This document shows, piece by piece, positions 1 through 9,132 of a stretch of DNA of 64,000 nt; the first letter of the stretch is position 1; each line of letters begins with the position of its first letter. The stretch spans positions 108,864 through 172,863 of the forward strand of contig DELY01000010.1 of the NCBI GenBank assembly GCA_002354655.1, read 5' to 3'. The DNA comes from Pseudomonas sp. UBA2684. GTDB lineage: Bacteria > Pseudomonadota > Gammaproteobacteria > Pseudomonadales > Pseudomonadaceae. A program made the position numbers and the translations under genes. Under the pieces are notes generated by a model, which saw only the letters and a program-made list of their open reading frames with translations, did not search any database and was not told the origin of the DNA.

Positions 1-1037
1 GGGAACTGCTTCTGCAGGATCGGCACGAACACTTCGTTCAGCGCCACGCCGAGAATCGCCGGCTCATCCGGCGGCCGGCCGGTGTAGGTGCTGTGGTAAA
101 TCGGCTTTTGCCGACGGGTGATGCGCTCGACGGTGAATACCGGGAAGCGATCGACCTCGTTGTAGTAACCGGTGTGGTCGCCATACGGGCCCTCATCGGC
201 CATCTCGCCGGGATGGATGACCCCTTCGAGGACGATCTCGGCACTGGCTGGCACTTGCAGGTCGCTGCCCCGGCACTTCACCAGCTCGGTCTTGTTGCCA
301 CGCAACAGACCGGCGAAGGCGTATTCGGAGAGGCTGTCCGGCACTGGCGTCACCGCGCCGAGAATGGTCGCCGGGTCAGCACCCAACGCCACCGCCACCG
401 GATACGGCTTACCGGGAAACTTCTCGCACCACTCACGGAAATCCAGCGCACCGCCACGATGGCTAAGCCAGCGCATGATCAGCTTGTTGCGCCCAATCAC
501 CTGTTGGCGGTAGATGCCGAGGTTCTGCCGCTCTTTATTCGGCCCCTTGGTGACGGTCAGCCCCCAGGTGATCAGCGGGCCGACGTCGCCGGGCCAGCAG
601 GTCTGCACCGGCAGCTTGCCGAGGTCGACGTCGTCACCCTCCTCGATCACCTCCTGGCACGGCGCATCCTTCAACACCTTGGGCGCCATGGCCAGTACAC
701 GCCTGAAAATCGGCAGCTTCGACCAGGCATCCTTGAGGCCTTTCGGCGGTTCCGGCTCCTTGAGAAAGGCCAGCAGCTTGCCGATTTCACGCAGCTCGCT
801 GACTTCTGCCGCGCCCATGCCCAGGGCCACGCGCTTGGGCGTGCCGAACAGGTTGCCGAGCACCGGCATGTCGAAGCCCGTAGGGTTTTCGAACAGCAGC
901 GCCGGGCCGCCCTTACGCAAGGTACGGTCGCAGATTTCGGTCATTTCCAGCACCGGGGAAACCGGCGCCTGGATGCGCTTGAGCTCGCCGCGCTGTTCCA
1001 GACCGCGGATAAAGTCGCGCAGGTCGCGATACTGCAT
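1..1037 (-). CDS. ubiD: UbiD, 4-hydroxy-3-polyprenylbenzoate decarboxylase (C-terminus outside window)
   Basis: UbiD removes the carboxyl group from 4-hydroxy-3-polyprenylbenzoate in ubiquinone synthesis, using prenylated FMN made by UbiX. The protein begins [19 protein letters not shown], which is the family's usual N-terminus, with ATG at 1035-1037 read on the minus strand. About 345 residues are present and no stop is reached before base 1; the family is about 490 residues, so roughly the last 145 lie outside the window. It lies downstream of rho in the same direction but behind a strong hairpin terminator, so it is probably transcribed from its own promoter in the roughly 130-base gap. 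Confidence 0.95.
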   Translation of the reverse strand, partial: MQYRDLRDFIRGLEQRGELKRIQAPVSPVLEMTEICDRTLRKGGPALLFENPTGFDMPVLGNLFGTPKRVALGMGAAEVSELREIGKLLAFLKEPEPPKGLKDAWSKLPIFRRVLAMAPKVLKDAPCQEVIEEGDDVDLGKLPVQTCWPGDVGPLITWGLTVTKGPNKERQNLGIYRQQVIGRNKLIMRWLSHRGGALDFREWCEKFPGKPYPVAVALGADPATILGAVTPVPDSLSEYAFAGLLRGNKTELVKCRGSDLQVPASAEIVLEGVIHPGEMADEGPYGDHTGYYNEVDRFPVFTVERITRRQKPIYHSTYTGRPPDEPAILGVALNEVFVPILQKQF

Positions 1038-1128
1038 GCAGATGCCTCGTTTCAGCCGGGCCAATCGGGGCGCAAAGTTTAGCGCCGAAGTTGGTCTTTC
1101 AGAAGGTCGATACAACACGCAGATGCAC

Positions 1129-1152
1129 AAAAGCCGGGTTTCCCCGGCTTTT
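1129..1152 (-). terminator. Intrinsic terminator of rho
   Basis: A perfect 10-bp stem AAAAGCCGGG/CCCGGCTTTT with a four-base loop sits about 20 bases after the rho stop codon. The flanking A and T runs allow termination on either strand. Confidence 0.85.
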
Positions 1153-1170
1153 GTTCGATCACTGCTCGAC

Positions 1171-2426
<1,256 letters not shown>

Positions 2427-2430
<4 letters not shown>

Positions 2431-2447
2431 AGGAATGACGTAATCAT
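2427..2447 (-). other. Possible six-codon leader ORF overlapping the rho start
   Basis: An ATG at 2445-2447 opens a frame coding MITSFL that stops with TGA. That TGA overlaps the rho ATG as ATGA, a typical translational-coupling arrangement. It has no recognisable ribosome-binding site of its own, so it may be chance. Confidence 0.25.
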
Positions 2448-2625
2448 GAAGGAGGGGGAAATAAGCTATTAGCTTGGGAAGCCGCGCCGCGGAGAAGGCG
2501 ACTGGATCGCCTGCTTGTATATCGAAAGTATTCGAGTAGGAATGCGTCGACGACGGCTTGCAGGGGGCTGTATAGGAAATACAGCGAGGCCGAATGTAAC
2601 ACCGGCTTGACGAAGGCGTCTAGCC
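2431..2625 (-). ncRNA. Structured 5' leader of rho (Pseudomon-Rho motif candidate)
   Basis: About 200 bases without a gene separate rho from the trxA terminator. The stretch holds several short hairpins: CTGTAT/ATACAG at 2568-2584, AAGCTA/TAGCTT at 2463-2475, and GGCGA/TCGCC repeats around 2497-2512. A conserved RNA named Pseudomon-Rho has been described in the 5' UTR of Pseudomonas rho genes and position argues that this is it. I assign it by location and hairpin content only; a covariance-model match was not run. Confidence 0.5.
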
Positions 2626-2635
2626 TATGCGCAGA

Positions 2636-2662
2636 AAAAAACCCCGCGTATTGCGGGGCTTT
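2636..2662 (-). terminator. Intrinsic terminator of trxA
   Basis: The stem CCCCGC/GCGGGG with loop GTATT is followed on the minus strand by a run of T (plus-strand A run at 2635-2641). It lies about 50 bases after the trxA stop. Confidence 0.85.
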
Positions 2663-2712
2663 GATCGACAGCGCATGCGATACCGGGAGCGTAGCGGTCG
2701 CTCCGGCGGCGA

Positions 2713-3039
2713 TCAGATATTGCTGTCGAGGAAGGCGGCCAACTGCGACTTGGACAGGGCGCCGACCTTGGTGGCTTCGACGTTGCCGTTCTTGAACAGC
2801 ATCAGCGTCGGGATGCCACGCACGCCGTATTTCGGCGGGGTGTCCTGGTTTTCGTCGATGTTCAGCTTGCAGACTTTCAGTTTGCCTTGGTAGGTCTGAG
2901 CGATTTCGTCCAGAACTGGGGCAATCATCTTGCACGGGCCACACCACTCAGCCCAGTAGTCGACCAGAACCGGCCCTTCGGCCTGGATGACATCTTGGTC
3001 GAAGCTGGCATCGCTGACATTGGTGATGAATTCGCTCAT
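2713..3039 (-). CDS. trxA: Thioredoxin 1
   Basis: A 108-residue cytoplasmic thioredoxin that reduces protein disulfides and donates electrons to ribonucleotide reductase and similar enzymes. The active site WCGPC is at residues 32-36 and the later conserved stretch [12 protein letters not shown] carries the cis-proline. The start [10 protein letters not shown] at 3039 is chosen over an upstream in-frame ATG because GGAGAC lies just ahead of it and the family starts there. It sits upstream of rho in the same direction, separated by its own terminator, as in other Pseudomonas. Confidence 0.97.
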   Translation of the reverse strand: MSEFITNVSDASFDQDVIQAEGPVLVDYWAEWCGPCKMIAPVLDEIAQTYQGKLKVCKLNIDENQDTPPKYGVRGIPTLMLFKNGNVEATKVGALSKSQLAAFLDSNI

Positions 3040-3154
3040 GGAAAGTCTCCGTGTTCGGAAGCAAAAAGTGACCGACATCATAGCCCGGCTTTTCTGACAC
3101 AGGAAGGTAAGCGCAATTGAGCTTATCTATGGGGCACACCGAATTTACCCACAA

Positions 3155-3862
3155 CTAATCGCCGAGCGTGGCGAAAGCGATGCCGGTACGCAAGGCTGCC
3201 GCGCGAATATGTTGCTGCATGGCCTTCTGCGCCGGGCCTGCGGCATGCCGACCGAGCGCCTTGAGGATCTTGCGGTGCTCCTGCCAGGTTTCCAGCGCCC
3301 GCTCGGGGCGGATGAACGGCAGCTTCTGGCTCTCCAGGAAAATATCCGCGCTGGAGCTGACGATGCCGAGCATCGCCTGGTTGCCGCTGGCGTGCAGGAT
3401 GCGCCGATGGAAATCGAAGTCAAGGCGCGAGGCGCTGTCGAAGTCGCCGGCACGCAACGCCAAACGCATCTGCTCGACGTTGTCTTGCAGGGCATCCAGC
3501 TCTTCGGCGGTCAGGGTTACCGCCGCCAAGCCACAGGCAAACCCTTCCAAGGCGAACCGTAGCTGAAAGGTATCGGCCGCCGACACCTGCGCGGCGAATG
3601 GCCAGGCAAACCCGGCGTGGGCAGACGACTGTGCCACGGGTGCCTGCACGAACACGCCTTTGCCCGCCTGCACGCTGACCAACCCCAACGCACTCAGCGA
3701 CGACAGCGCCTCGCGCAAGGACGTGCGGCTGACGCCCAGGCGTTCGGCCAAGTCGCGCTGCGAGGGCAATGCATCGCCAGGGCGATAGCCCTCGTCCTCG
3801 ATCAGCTTGCGGATCGCTTGCAGGGCGTATTCGGGTACGGCGCGGGGCGCGGAAGCATGCAT
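3155..3862 (-). CDS. GntR-family (FadR subfamily) transcriptional regulator
   Basis: A 235-residue regulator. Residues about 10-75 form a winged helix-turn-helix with the GntR signature (RPGDALPSQRDLAERLGVSR), and residues about 95-225 form the all-helical FCD ligand-binding domain. It diverges from the ABC transporter/AllA-like operon at 4147-7504 and probably controls it. A palindromic 15-base sequence immediately upstream of its own start recurs in the transporter promoter region, which suggests autoregulation plus regulation of the operon. The ligand cannot be told from sequence; FCD regulators usually sense small organic acids, so a ureide or carboxylate is plausible here. Confidence 0.85.
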   Translation of the reverse strand: MHASAPRAVPEYALQAIRKLIEDEGYRPGDALPSQRDLAERLGVSRTSLREALSSLSALGLVSVQAGKGVFVQAPVAQSSAHAGFAWPFAAQVSAADTFQLRFALEGFACGLAAVTLTAEELDALQDNVEQMRLALRAGDFDSASRLDFDFHRRILHASGNQAMLGIVSSSADIFLESQKLPFIRPERALETWQEHRKILKALGRHAAGPAQKAMQQHIRAAALRTGIAFATLGD

Positions 3863-3863
3863 G

Positions 3864-3878
3864 ACTGTTCAGGCCGGT
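3864..3878. promoter_or_regulatory. Candidate operator, copy 1 (next to GntR start)
   Basis: The sequence ACTGTTCAGGCCGGT abuts the start codon of the divergent GntR gene. It matches copy 2 at 4011-4025 in 13 of 15 positions. FadR-type regulators bind palindromes of this size, so binding here would repress the regulator's own gene. The assignment is an inference. Confidence 0.45.
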
Positions 3879-4010
3879 CAGTCCAGTAAAGGCTGCCTTT
3901 GTACGGCCAGAGCACCCCGCCAGGCAAGCCACGCCCCGTTTTCGTACCCCGCCAAGCACCGCGCACTGCAATGAGGCAAAAGCTATATCAACCAAGCGGT
4001 CAGCTTTTCA

Positions 4011-4025
4011 ACTGTTCAGACCAGT
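4011..4025. promoter_or_regulatory. Candidate operator, copy 2 (ABC operon promoter)
   Basis: ACTGTTCAGACCAGT is a palindrome in 12 of 15 positions (consensus ACTGNTCNGANCAGT) centred about 129 bases before the transporter start. It lies about 55 bases upstream of the centre of the candidate sigma-54 promoter. Confidence 0.5.
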
Positions 4026-4077
4026 AAGACCTTGTTTTGCAAAAGCAATAAACCTAAGTACATGAATTAAATGAAAT

Positions 4078-4093
4078 TGGCACAGCTGATGCA
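4078..4093 (+). promoter_or_regulatory. Candidate sigma-54 promoter of the ABC/AllA-like operon
   Basis: TGGCACAGCTGATGCA places GG and GC exactly ten bases apart, as in the -24/-12 consensus TGGCAC-N5-TTGCA, with one clear departure in the -12 element. It lies 54 bases before the substrate-binding-protein start. Sigma-54 control would fit a nitrogen-scavenging operon. Confidence 0.55.
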
Positions 4094-4146
4094 AAACCAC
4101 TATTCATCGAAATAGCTCGAATTAACCAGCCAATCGGGAGATCGCC

Positions 4147-4932
4147 ATGACCCACGCCACGCGCAGCCTACTCAGCATCCTGCTCACCAGCCTGACGCTG
4201 AGCCTGACCCCGGCCTTCGCCGACGGTCTCAGTGATATTAGTGAACGCGGCGTGCTCAAAGTCGCCGTGCCGCAGGACTTCCCGCCCTTCGGCTCGGTCG
4301 GTCCGGACCTCAAACCACGCGGCCTGGATATCGACACGGCGCAACTGCTGGCCGACAAGTTGGCGGTCAAACTGGAATTGACTCCGGTGAACAGCACCAA
4401 CCGCATCCCGTTCCTCACCACCGGCAAAGTCGACCTGGTGATCTCCAGCCTGGGCAAGAACCCCGAACGCGAGGCGGTCATCGACTTCTCCGATGCTTAC
4501 GCGCCCTTCTACCTCGGCGTGTTCGGCCCGCAAGAGGCGCCAATCGCGACGCTCGACGACCTGGCAGGCAAGACCATCAGCGTCACCCGTGGCGCCATCG
4601 AAGATATCGAGTTGAGCAAAGTCGCCCCCAAGGGCGCGACCATCAAGCGCTTCGAAGACAACAACTCGACCATCGCCGCTTACCTCTCCGGCCAGGTCGA
4701 CCTGATCGCCAGCGGCAACGTGGTGATGGCGGCGATTGCCGAGCGCAGCCCCAAGCGCATCCCGACGATGAAGCTCAACCTCAAGGACTCGCCCACCTAC
4801 GTTGGCCTGAACAAGAATGAAGCGGCGCTACTGAGCAAGGTCAACCAAATTCTCAGCACCGCCAAGGGCGACGGCAGCCTCAATGCCATCAGTGAGAAAT
4901 GGTTGAAGCAACCGCTACCGGCCGACCTGTGA
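4147..4932 (+). CDS. ABC transporter substrate-binding protein, polar amino acid type
   Basis: A 261-residue periplasmic binding protein of the SBP_bac_3 family. A signal peptide covers about residues 1-25, with cleavage expected after the AFA at the end of the hydrophobic stretch. The mature part begins with the typical RGVLKVAVPQDFPPFG strand and continues with the GLDIDTAQLLADKL and DLVISSLGKNPERE motifs. It is the first gene of an operon with two permeases, an ATPase and an AllA-like enzyme. The solute is unknown; the AllA-like partner suggests a ureide or related nitrogen compound rather than an ordinary amino acid. Confidence 0.9.
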   Translation: MTHATRSLLSILLTSLTLSLTPAFADGLSDISERGVLKVAVPQDFPPFGSVGPDLKPRGLDIDTAQLLADKLAVKLELTPVNSTNRIPFLTTGKVDLVISSLGKNPEREAVIDFSDAYAPFYLGVFGPQEAPIATLDDLAGKTISVTRGAIEDIELSKVAPKGATIKRFEDNNSTIAAYLSGQVDLIASGNVVMAAIAERSPKRIPTMKLNLKDSPTYVGLNKNEAALLSKVNQILSTAKGDGSLNAISEKWLKQPLPADL

Positions 4933-4961
4933 GCCGCCAGCCGCTGATGGAGGCTTGAGCC

Positions 4962-5627
4962 ATGGCGTATCAGTTCGACTTTATCCCGGTGCTGCACAAC
5001 GCCGACCTGCTGCTGCAAGGCGCGCTGTTCACCCTCGGCCTGACCGCGGTCGGCACCCTGCTCGGGGTCGGCCTGGGGATTGTCGGCGCAGTGCTGCGCG
5101 CCTGGCAGATCAAGCCCTTCAACCGGGTGTTCGGGCTCTACGTGGAGCTGATCCGCAACACCCCGTTCATCGTCCAGTTATTCTTCATCTTCTTCGGCCT
5201 GCCGGCCCTGGGGGTGCGGATGAACGAGTGGGAAGCCGCGGTGCTGGCGATGGTGATCAACCTCGGCGCCTACTCCACCGAGATCATCCGCGCCGGCATT
5301 CAGGCGATCCCCCATGGCCAGCTGGAAGCCGCGGCGGCGCTGGCGCTGAACCGCTTCGAGAGCTTCCGCCATGTGGTCCTGCGCCCCGCGCTGGCCAAGG
5401 TCTGGCCGGCGCTGTCGAGCCAGATCATCATCGTCATGCTCGGCTCGGCGGTGTGCTCGCAGATCTCCACCGAGGAGCTGTCGTTCGCCGCCAACTTTAT
5501 CCAGTCGCGCAACTTCCGCGCCTTCGAGACCTACCTGGTCACCACCCTGCTGTACCTGGCCATGGCGATCCTGATCCGCCAGCTACTGGCCTGGATCGGC
5601 CGCCGTTATATCGTCGGGGCTCGCTGA
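4962..5627 (+). CDS. ABC transporter permease, HisM/GlnP type (first)
   Basis: A 221-residue inner-membrane permease with about five transmembrane segments. The EAA-loop region around residues 110-130 (AIPHGQLEAAAALAL) contacts the ATPase. The start MAYQFDFIPVL follows GATGGAGG. The stop overlaps the next permease start by one base (TGATG), so the two permeases are translated together and presumably form the heterodimeric channel. Confidence 0.92.
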   Translation: MAYQFDFIPVLHNADLLLQGALFTLGLTAVGTLLGVGLGIVGAVLRAWQIKPFNRVFGLYVELIRNTPFIVQLFFIFFGLPALGVRMNEWEAAVLAMVINLGAYSTEIIRAGIQAIPHGQLEAAAALALNRFESFRHVVLRPALAKVWPALSSQIIIVMLGSAVCSQISTEELSFAANFIQSRNFRAFETYLVTTLLYLAMAILIRQLLAWIGRRYIVGAR

Positions 5628-6274
5628 TGGACTTCACCCTCTGGGACATCCTGCGCAACCTGCTGGTCGGTTTGCAGTGGACCCTGCTGCTGTCGCTGGT
5701 GGCCTTCGTCTGCGGCGGGATCGCCGGGCTGCTGGTGCTGCTGGCGCGCATCGCCCCACTGACGGCGCCGCGCGTCCTGGCGCGCGGTTACATTGAACTG
5801 TTCCAGGGCACCCCGCTGCTGATGCAACTGTTCATGGTGTTCTTCGGCATCGCCCTGCTCGGTATCGACGTATCGCCCTGGCTGGCCGCCGCCATCGCCC
5901 TGACCCTGTTCACCAGCGCCTTTCTCGCCGAGATCTGGCGCGGCTGCGTCGAGTCGATCCCGCGCGGCCAATGGGAAGCCTCGCACAGCCTGGCCATGAC
6001 CCGCCTCGAAGTGCTGCGCCACGTGGTGCTGCCGCAGGCGCTGCGTATCGCCGTGGCACCCACCGTGGGCTTCTCGGTGCAAGTGGTGAAAGGCACTGCG
6101 GTGACCTCGATCATCGGTTTCACCGAACTGACCAAGACCGGCGGCATGCTGGCCAACGCCACCTTCGAGCCGTTCATGGTCTACGGCTTCGTCGCGCTGG
6201 GTTACTTCCTGCTCTGCTACCCCTTGTCGTTTGCCGCACACCGCCTGGAAAGGAGGCTGAATGTCACTGCTTAA
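5627..6274 (+). CDS. ABC transporter permease, HisM/GlnP type (second)
   Basis: A 215-residue permease starting MDFTLWDILRNLL at the ATG that overlaps the previous stop. It has the same fold as its neighbour, with the EAA loop at SIPRGQWEASHSLAM and the usual five hydrophobic segments. A longer in-frame reading that begins at 4955 runs through the first permease gene and is not real. Its 3' end overlaps the ATPase gene by 14 bases. Confidence 0.92.
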   Translation: MDFTLWDILRNLLVGLQWTLLLSLVAFVCGGIAGLLVLLARIAPLTAPRVLARGYIELFQGTPLLMQLFMVFFGIALLGIDVSPWLAAAIALTLFTSAFLAEIWRGCVESIPRGQWEASHSLAMTRLEVLRHVVLPQALRIAVAPTVGFSVQVVKGTAVTSIIGFTELTKTGGMLANATFEPFMVYGFVALGYFLLCYPLSFAAHRLERRLNVTA

Positions 6275-6992
6275 CGTCACCGCCCTACACAAGTACTACG
6301 GCGACAACCACGTGCTCAAGGGCATCGACCTGAGCGTCGCAGAAGGCGAAGTGGTCGCCATCATCGGCCGCAGCGGCTCGGGTAAGAGCACCCTGTTGCG
6401 CACCCTCAATGGCCTGGAATCGGTCAACGACGGGGTCATCGAAGTCGACGGCGATTACCTCGACGCCGCGCGGGCCGACTTACGCAGCCTGCGGCAGAAG
6501 GTCGGCATGGTGTTCCAGCAGTTCAACCTGTTCCCGCACTTGAGCGTGGGCGAGAACATCATGCTGGCGCCGCAGGTGGTGAAGAAGCTGCCCCGCGACG
6601 AGGCGCAACAGCTGGCGCGGCAGATGCTTGAACGGGTCGGCCTGGGCGAGAAGTTCGACGCCTACCCGGAGCGTTTGTCCGGCGGTCAGCAACAGCGCGT
6701 GGCGATTGCCCGCGCCCTGGCGATGTCGCCCAAGGTGCTGCTGTGCGACGAGATTACCTCGGCGCTCGACCCGGAACTGGTCAGCGAGGTGCTGGCGGTG
6801 GTCAAGCAACTGGCCAGCGAAGGCATGACCCTGATCATGGTCACCCACGAAATGCGCTTCGCCCGCGAAGTCGGCGACAAACTGGTGTTCATGCACCAGG
6901 GCAAGGTGCATGAAGTCGGCGATCCCAAGGTGCTGTTCGCCGAACCGCAGACCCAGGAGCTGCGCAACTTTATCGGCTCGGTCAACCTGTGA
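6261..6992 (+). CDS. ABC transporter ATP-binding protein, polar amino acid type
   Basis: A 243-residue ATPase that powers the upstream permeases. Visible motifs are Walker A GRSGSGKST at 36-44, the Q-loop at FQQFN, the signature LSGGQQQR at 139-146, Walker B ending in D163-E164, and the switch histidine in VTHEM. It resembles HisP/GlnQ in length and sequence. The stop overlaps the GTG start of the AllA-like gene by four bases. Confidence 0.94.
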   Translation: MSLLNVTALHKYYGDNHVLKGIDLSVAEGEVVAIIGRSGSGKSTLLRTLNGLESVNDGVIEVDGDYLDAARADLRSLRQKVGMVFQQFNLFPHLSVGENIMLAPQVVKKLPRDEAQQLARQMLERVGLGEKFDAYPERLSGGQQQRVAIARALAMSPKVLLCDEITSALDPELVSEVLAVVKQLASEGMTLIMVTHEMRFAREVGDKLVFMHQGKVHEVGDPKVLFAEPQTQELRNFIGSVNL

Positions 6993-7504
6993 GCATGCCG
7001 CAAACGCTGACGAACACCCGGCCACTGCGCGTCGCGCCGCTGACCCGCGAGGCCTTCGCGCCGTTCGGCGAGGTGCTGGAAGGCGCCGGCGCCACACCGC
7101 TGGCGATCAATGCCGGGACCACCACGCGCTTTCACGACCTGGCGCGGATCGAGGCGCTCGGCAGCGCCGCGCGCGTGCTGTTCAACCTGTTCGACGGCCA
7201 GGCCTGGCACTCGCCCATCTCGCTCAACCTGCTCGAACGTCACCCGCTGGGCAGTCAGGCGTTCTACCCGGTGGACGGCGCGCGCATGCTGATCGTCGTG
7301 GCGCCGCCCGGCGAACTCGACGAACGGGCAATCCGCGCGTTTATCAGCACGCCCGAACAAGGCGTCAACTACGCCGCCGGCACCTGGCACCATCCCTTGC
7401 TATGCCTGGAGCGACCGGGGCGCTTCGTCGTGGTCGATCGCGGCGGCAGCGGCCACAACTGCGATGAGCAGCTATTGCGCCAGCCTTTGCGGGTCGATTT
7501 CTAA
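6989..7504 (+). CDS. Ureidoglycolate lyase family protein (AllA-like)
   Basis: A 171-residue cupin-fold protein of the AllA family, whose characterised members split ureidoglycolate into glyoxylate and urea. Family motifs visible are [12 protein letters not shown] at about 83-94 and [13 protein letters not shown] at 125-137, and the length is typical (about 160-170). The start used is GTG overlapping the ATPase stop as GTGA; an ATG two codons later is an alternative. No allantoinase, allantoicase or urease gene is nearby, so the enzyme probably acts on an imported ureide or on a related compound. Confidence 0.8.
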   Translation: MSMPQTLTNTRPLRVAPLTREAFAPFGEVLEGAGATPLAINAGTTTRFHDLARIEALGSAARVLFNLFDGQAWHSPISLNLLERHPLGSQAFYPVDGARMLIVVAPPGELDERAIRAFISTPEQGVNYAAGTWHHPLLCLERPGRFVVVDRGGSGHNCDEQLLRQPLRVDF

Positions 7505-7629
7505 CCAGCGGCATGCCGCGACGCAGCGATTTTCAGCGTACGCCGCAGGGCACTGCGACATCAGTATGCGTTGGCGCGCTCGACCTATCGTGGCACGATG
7601 GCGCGGTTATAGATCGAGACACTGCCGCC

Positions 7630-9132
7630 ATGCCGCATACCCCTGCCGAGTCATTTCCCTTGATTGCAGCCATCGACCTGGGCTCCAACAGCTTCCACAT
7701 GGTGCTGGCCAAGGCCGATCACGGCGAGATTCGCATCCTCGAACGACTGGGCGACAAAGTGCAATTGGCGGCCGGTATCGACGAGCAGCGCCTGCTCAGC
7801 GAAGAAGCCATGCAGCGCGGCCTCGACTGCCTGCGCCGCTTCGCCCAACTGACCGCCAGCCTGCCGGAAGGCGCGGTGCGCATCGTCGGCACCAACGCCT
7901 TGCGCGAGGCGCGCAACCGCGGCGAATTCATCCGCCGCGCCGAAGAAGTCCTCGGCCATCCGGTGGAGGTCATCTCCGGCCGCGAAGAAGCGCGCCTGAT
8001 CTACCTCGGCGTGTCCCACAGCATCGCCGACACCCCGGGTAAGCGCCTGGTCACCGACATCGGCGGCGGCAGTACCGAATTCATCATTGGCCAGCGCTTC
8101 GAACCGCTGTTGCGCGAAAGCCTGCAAATGGGCTGCGTCAGCTTCACCCAGCGCTTTTTCCGCGACGGCAAAATCACCCCGGCGCGCTACGCCCAGGCCT
8201 ACACCGCGGCGCGCCTGGAAATCATGGGCATCGAACACGCCCTGCGCCGCCTCGGCTGGCAGGATGCGGTGGGCGCCTCCGGCACGATCAAGGCCATCGG
8301 CCTGACCATCCAGGCCGCGGGCCTGGGCAGCGGCGAGGTCAACCCGGAAGGGCTGGCCTGGCTGAAGCGCAAACTGTTCAAGCTCGGCGAGGTGGAAAAA
8401 CTCGACCTCGACGGCATCAAGCCGGATCGCCGGGCGATCTTCCCGGCCGGCCTGGCGATTCTCGAAGCGATTTTCGACGCCTGCGAAATCAGCCGCATGA
8501 CCCACTCCGAAGGCGCATTGCGCGAAGGCGTGCTCTACGACCTGCTCGGCCGGCACCACCACGAGGACGTGCGCGAGCGCACCTTGAGCGCGCTGATGGA
8601 GCGCTACCACGTCGATCTGGAGCAAGCGGCACGGGTCGAAAGCAAGGCGCTGGAGGCCCTGGAACAAGTTGCCGACGATTGGGGGCTGGGCGACGACTGG
8701 CACCGCGAGCTGCTGATCTGGGCCGCGCGGGTGCACGAGCTGGGCCTGGACATCGCCCACTACCAATACCACAAGCACGGCGCCTACCTGGTCGAGCACT
8801 CCGACCTAGCCGGGTTCTCGCGCCTGGACCAGCAGATGCTGGCCCTGCTGGTGCGCGGCCACCGGCGCAATATCCCCAAGGAAAAACTCGCCGAGTTCGG
8901 CGACGAGGCGATCAAGCTGATCCGCCTGTGCGTGCTGCTGCGCTTCGCCATCCTGTTCCACCACATTCGCGGCAGCCAGCAAATGCCCACGGTGCATCTG
9001 CAAGCCGCCGGGCAAAGCCTGGAAATCCAGTTCCCGCAGGGCTGGCTGGCCGCCAACCCGCTGACCCAAGCGGATTTCACTCAGGAAGCGGACTGGCTCA
9101 AGCGCATCGGCATCGACCTCAGCGTGCGCTGA
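7630..9132 (+). CDS. ppx: Exopolyphosphatase
   Basis: A 500-residue Ppx/GppA phosphatase that releases phosphate from the ends of polyphosphate. The actin-like N-terminal domain carries DLGSNS at 16-21 and DIGGGS at 143-148, and the C-terminal HD-like helical part contains the segment around [15 protein letters not shown]. The start [10 protein letters not shown] at 7630 is used because homologues begin there; the frame stays open upstream to 7513 without family similarity. The gene converges with ppk, the polyphosphate-making enzyme, and their 3' ends overlap by 14 bases. Confidence 0.96.
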   Translation: MPHTPAESFPLIAAIDLGSNSFHMVLAKADHGEIRILERLGDKVQLAAGIDEQRLLSEEAMQRGLDCLRRFAQLTASLPEGAVRIVGTNALREARNRGEFIRRAEEVLGHPVEVISGREEARLIYLGVSHSIADTPGKRLVTDIGGGSTEFIIGQRFEPLLRESLQMGCVSFTQRFFRDGKITPARYAQAYTAARLEIMGIEHALRRLGWQDAVGASGTIKAIGLTIQAAGLGSGEVNPEGLAWLKRKLFKLGEVEKLDLDGIKPDRRAIFPAGLAILEAIFDACEISRMTHSEGALREGVLYDLLGRHHHEDVRERTLSALMERYHVDLEQAARVESKALEALEQVADDWGLGDDWHRELLIWAARVHELGLDIAHYQYHKHGAYLVEHSDLAGFSRLDQQMLALLVRGHRRNIPKEKLAEFGDEAIKLIRLCVLLRFAILFHHIRGSQQMPTVHLQAAGQSLEIQFPQGWLAANPLTQADFTQEADWLKRIGIDLSVR

